From: Novosphingobium marinum
GTDB taxonomy: Bacteria > Pseudomonadota > Alphaproteobacteria > Sphingomonadales > Sphingomonadaceae
Reading direction: 5' to 3'
Assembly (NCBI RefSeq): GCF_013408095.1
Contig: NZ_JACBZF010000004.1
Coordinates: 269,516-333,515 of the forward strand
Length of the DNA: 64,000 nucleotides
The number at the start of each line of letters is the position of its first letter. Position 1 is the stretch's first letter. Shown in pieces: positions 62,302 to 64,000 of the stretch. The notes under the pieces were generated by a model. That model was not told where the DNA came from and searched no databases. It saw only the letters and a list, made by a program, of their open reading frames with translations. The position numbers and the translations under genes are program-made.

Positions 62302-63876
62302 TCACACAAACCTGTCCGGAGCATCCAATTCAATTCGGATGATCGCTCCGCCGTCCCTATGGTTGCTCGCGTTGATGGTGCCTTGATTTGCATCAACCAA
62401 GGTGCGTGTGAGCGCCAATCCAACACCAAGCCCGCCGCCACTACTTGGGCTGAACTTCTCGAACAAGTCAGAAACGTCATTATCAGGGAAGCCCTTCCCA
62501 AAATCTCTGATAGCAATCTGGACCCGATTACCGCTTACCCGGTGGGAGGTCACAATGGCTTCGCGCCGCTGACAGTTCCTGGAAGCTTCAGCGGCATTCC
62601 GCAGGATGTTCAAAAAAACCTGCTCGAGCTGAATTTCCTCGGAGAGCACGTGAGTCGCGTCTGGAGAGAGCGACAGCGTTATCTTCAGGTCGTGAATACC
62701 AGTTGCCTCGAGCAAACCGATTGCTGCTCGGCTGGCCAATGCGATCGAGACCTTGCTTCTTTCCGCGACGCCGACGCGGACCAGCGAGCGAGCCCTTCCG
62801 ACCACACGTCCAACCCGGGCAATTTCTTTCTGAGCATGTTCCAGCATCTCACTGGAGCCATTAGCCCCTTTGGCAAGCAGGCGGCGCGCCGTGCTAATGT
62901 AGTTCCCTGCAGCAGCGAGTGGCTGATTTAGTTCATGTGCCAATGTCATTGCCATCGTGCCCATCGCGTCGAGACGGGAGTTGTGAAGCAGCCGGTGTTG
63001 GAGACGATCAGCTTCTTTTTGCGCGAGGTGGCGTTGTGTGACGTCGTACGCCGTCAGGAGAACCCCATACACGCTGTCTGTTTCATCTCTGACCGGTTGG
63101 CAAACGAGATCCAGAATCTTCTGTTGCTCCCGTCCGCTCTCTCTCGGGTCTTGATCCAGGAAAAAATTGGAAGACCATTGGGTTCTGCCACTCGTGTAAG
63201 CTTCCTTAAGCAGCGCAAAAAGGCTCCGGTCGGACTTTGCTGCAATGGAGTTGCCAAACGCTTCACCGCGCGAACTTCTCCTCGAAAGGAGTTTTCCCGG
63301 CGATTGATTCACAAATTCGAGATTGAGATCAGGCCCGGTAAATAGCGCGATAAAGAAAGGTACCTCTGCAAAAAGCTGACTGAGCTGAGAGTTTTTGGAA
63401 CGCAAGCTATTTTCCAGAAGTTGCGTTGCCGTCACATCATAGACATCGACAAGCACTCCGTCGACACGATCAATAGGTCCTTGGACTGGAGTATAACAGA
63501 GCTTGAAATAGCTATCTTGAACACCGTTTTGTTTCGACTCGAGCCGCAAAGAGCTTTCGAGCGATGGAGTGCCGCCCATCGCACTCTGCACATTTAAATG
63601 AATATGGTCCCACAGTTCCGGCTGCAACTGAGCACAGGAGCGGCCAATACACGAGGCTGTTAGCCGCATTGGCATAAGCTCGAGATAGGCCTGATTAAAG
63701 AATGCACGACTGTCATCGCCCCACAGCAGCAGTTTAGGTGCCGCAGAATTGAACATCATCACCAAGATGCGAGAAAGGCTTTCCGGCCAGTTGGCTGGGT
63801 GCCCTAGGGCGCTGTCTGACCAATCGGCACCGCTAATTGCGGCTGCACATTGATCATGTGGATGATCAATCTTCAA
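62302..63876 (-). CDS. PAS-domain sensor histidine kinase
   Basis: 524 residues without membrane helices. Two PAS-like domains (about 20-150 and 160-285), then a HisKA dimerisation domain with the phosphorylatable His314 in TLAHELNQPLAAAG, N box with Asn427 (NILRNAAEAS) and glycine boxes DFGKGFPDND and GGGLGVGLALT. It is FixL/HWE-adjacent in overall plan and soluble. GC content is lower than in the rest of the window. No response regulator is adjacent inside the window; a partner may lie elsewhere. Operon with the BLUF gene. Confidence 0.92.
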   Translation of the reverse strand: MKIDHPHDQCAAAISGADWSDSALGHPANWPESLSRILVMMFNSAAPKLLLWGDDSRAFFNQAYLELMPMRLTASCIGRSCAQLQPELWDHIHLNVQSAMGGTPSLESSLRLESKQNGVQDSYFKLCYTPVQGPIDRVDGVLVDVYDVTATQLLENSLRSKNSQLSQLFAEVPFFIALFTGPDLNLEFVNQSPGKLLSRRSSRGEAFGNSIAAKSDRSLFALLKEAYTSGRTQWSSNFFLDQDPRESGREQQKILDLVCQPVRDETDSVYGVLLTAYDVTQRHLAQKEADRLQHRLLHNSRLDAMGTMAMTLAHELNQPLAAAGNYISTARRLLAKGANGSSEMLEHAQKEIARVGRVVGRARSLVRVGVAERSKVSIALASRAAIGLLEATGIHDLKITLSLSPDATHVLSEEIQLEQVFLNILRNAAEASRNCQRREAIVTSHRVSGNRVQIAIRDFGKGFPDNDVSDLFEKFSPSSGGGLGVGLALTRTLVDANQGTINASNHRDGGAIIRIELDAPDRFV

Positions 63877-63905
63877 GGCGCAAACTTTCGAGGTAAGGCT
63901 TAAGC

Positions 63906-63930
63906 GTAAGCGTGGCGTGAAGACCGCAGG
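63906..63930. repeat. Probable IS66-type terminal inverted repeat end
   Basis: GTAAGCGTGGCGTGAAGACC begins at 63906 and matches the GTAAGCG tip of IS66-family terminal repeats, directly beyond the transposase stop. The eight bases before it (63898-63905) would be one target-site duplicate; the other end is outside the window. Confidence 0.5.
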
Positions 63931-64000
63931 TCAGGCTGCTTGGGCGATTGGAGCCGTTTCTGAAGACTTCCAGTTCCATGGCATGAGCTCGTCCCAGCGC
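63931..64000 (-). CDS. IS66-type transposase, C-terminal end (partial)
   Basis: The minus-strand frame entering from the right edge reads RWDELMPWNWKSSETAPIAQ and stops at 63931. The pattern R-W/I-D-E-L-[LM]-P-W-N-W near the C-terminus is characteristic of IS66 TnpC transposases. Only 22 residues are in view, so the full gene, its state and its partners TnpA/TnpB are unknown. Confidence 0.65.
   Translation of the reverse strand, partial: RWDELMPWNWKSSETAPIAQAA

Overview
This window is a stretch of high-GC chromosome that looks like Sphingomonadales (Erythrobacteraceae/Sphingomonadaceae-type Alphaproteobacteria). The supporting signs are the alphaproteobacterial RpoB/RpoC, a long MetK, a DUF4167 protein after prmC, a CIRCE-controlled groESL pair, a bacterial CDC48-type ATPase, and many alphaproteobacterial lipoproteins and DUF proteins. 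The assignment rests on recognising proteins by eye; no search was run.

Layout. 1-9 kb: the end of prfA, prmC, a DUF4167 protein, lnt and metK (behind a palindromic operator), a carboxymuconolactone-decarboxylase-like protein with an EthD protein, then a minus-strand scoAB-glutathione peroxidase unit and a universal stress protein. 9.2-9.7 kb is intergenic and holds a candidate small RNA with a strong terminator. 9.7-27 kb: a CDC48/VCP-like AAA ATPase, an MscS channel, polA, two Ala-rich lipoproteins, a class A beta-lactamase-like protein, pcm, groESL, a MATE pump, a PagL-like lipid A deacylase, a CYTH/CHAD pair, rplJ-rplL, and a small XRE/DUF2975 operon. 27.5-36.5 kb: rpoB and rpoC, with a small membrane-protein gene between them. 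36.5-42 kb: a GNAT enzyme, a lipoprotein, a retropepsin-like protease, ispG, zntB and an MscS-type membrane protein. 42-49.2 kb: a tightly overlapping minus-strand operon (pheA, DUF4129, DUF4350, MoxR, DUF58, SpoIIM-like, RDD). 49.3-52 kb: a membrane-anchored cytochrome c, rlmE, ppx/gppA.

At 52.13 kb a tRNA-Gln(CTG) marks a switch to accessory DNA. From about 52.2 to 61.8 kb lies a phage-derived segment on the minus strand with no visible integrase, capsid, portal or large terminase gene. Its genes overlap almost end to end: a ribbon-helix-helix protein, two uncharacterised proteins, a 1613-residue protein with a nuclease-like N-terminus and an M15-peptidase-like C-terminus, a DUF5681 protein, and a remarkable run of five small proteins. 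All five begin with the same short coiled-coil motif, and at three successive junctions they overlap through the same 10-base sequence ATGCGNNTGA. The right end (61.8-64 kb) is lower in GC and holds a PAS histidine kinase plus a BLUF blue-light sensor. The C-terminus of an IS66-type transposase starts just upstream of the kinase and runs off the window.

The most noteworthy items are the overlapping small-gene array, the giant two-enzyme-domain phage protein, the kinase/BLUF pair beside an insertion sequence, the candidate small RNA, a beta-lactamase-fold protein with isoleucine where Glu166 should be, and the rearranged rplJL/rpoBC neighbourhood.
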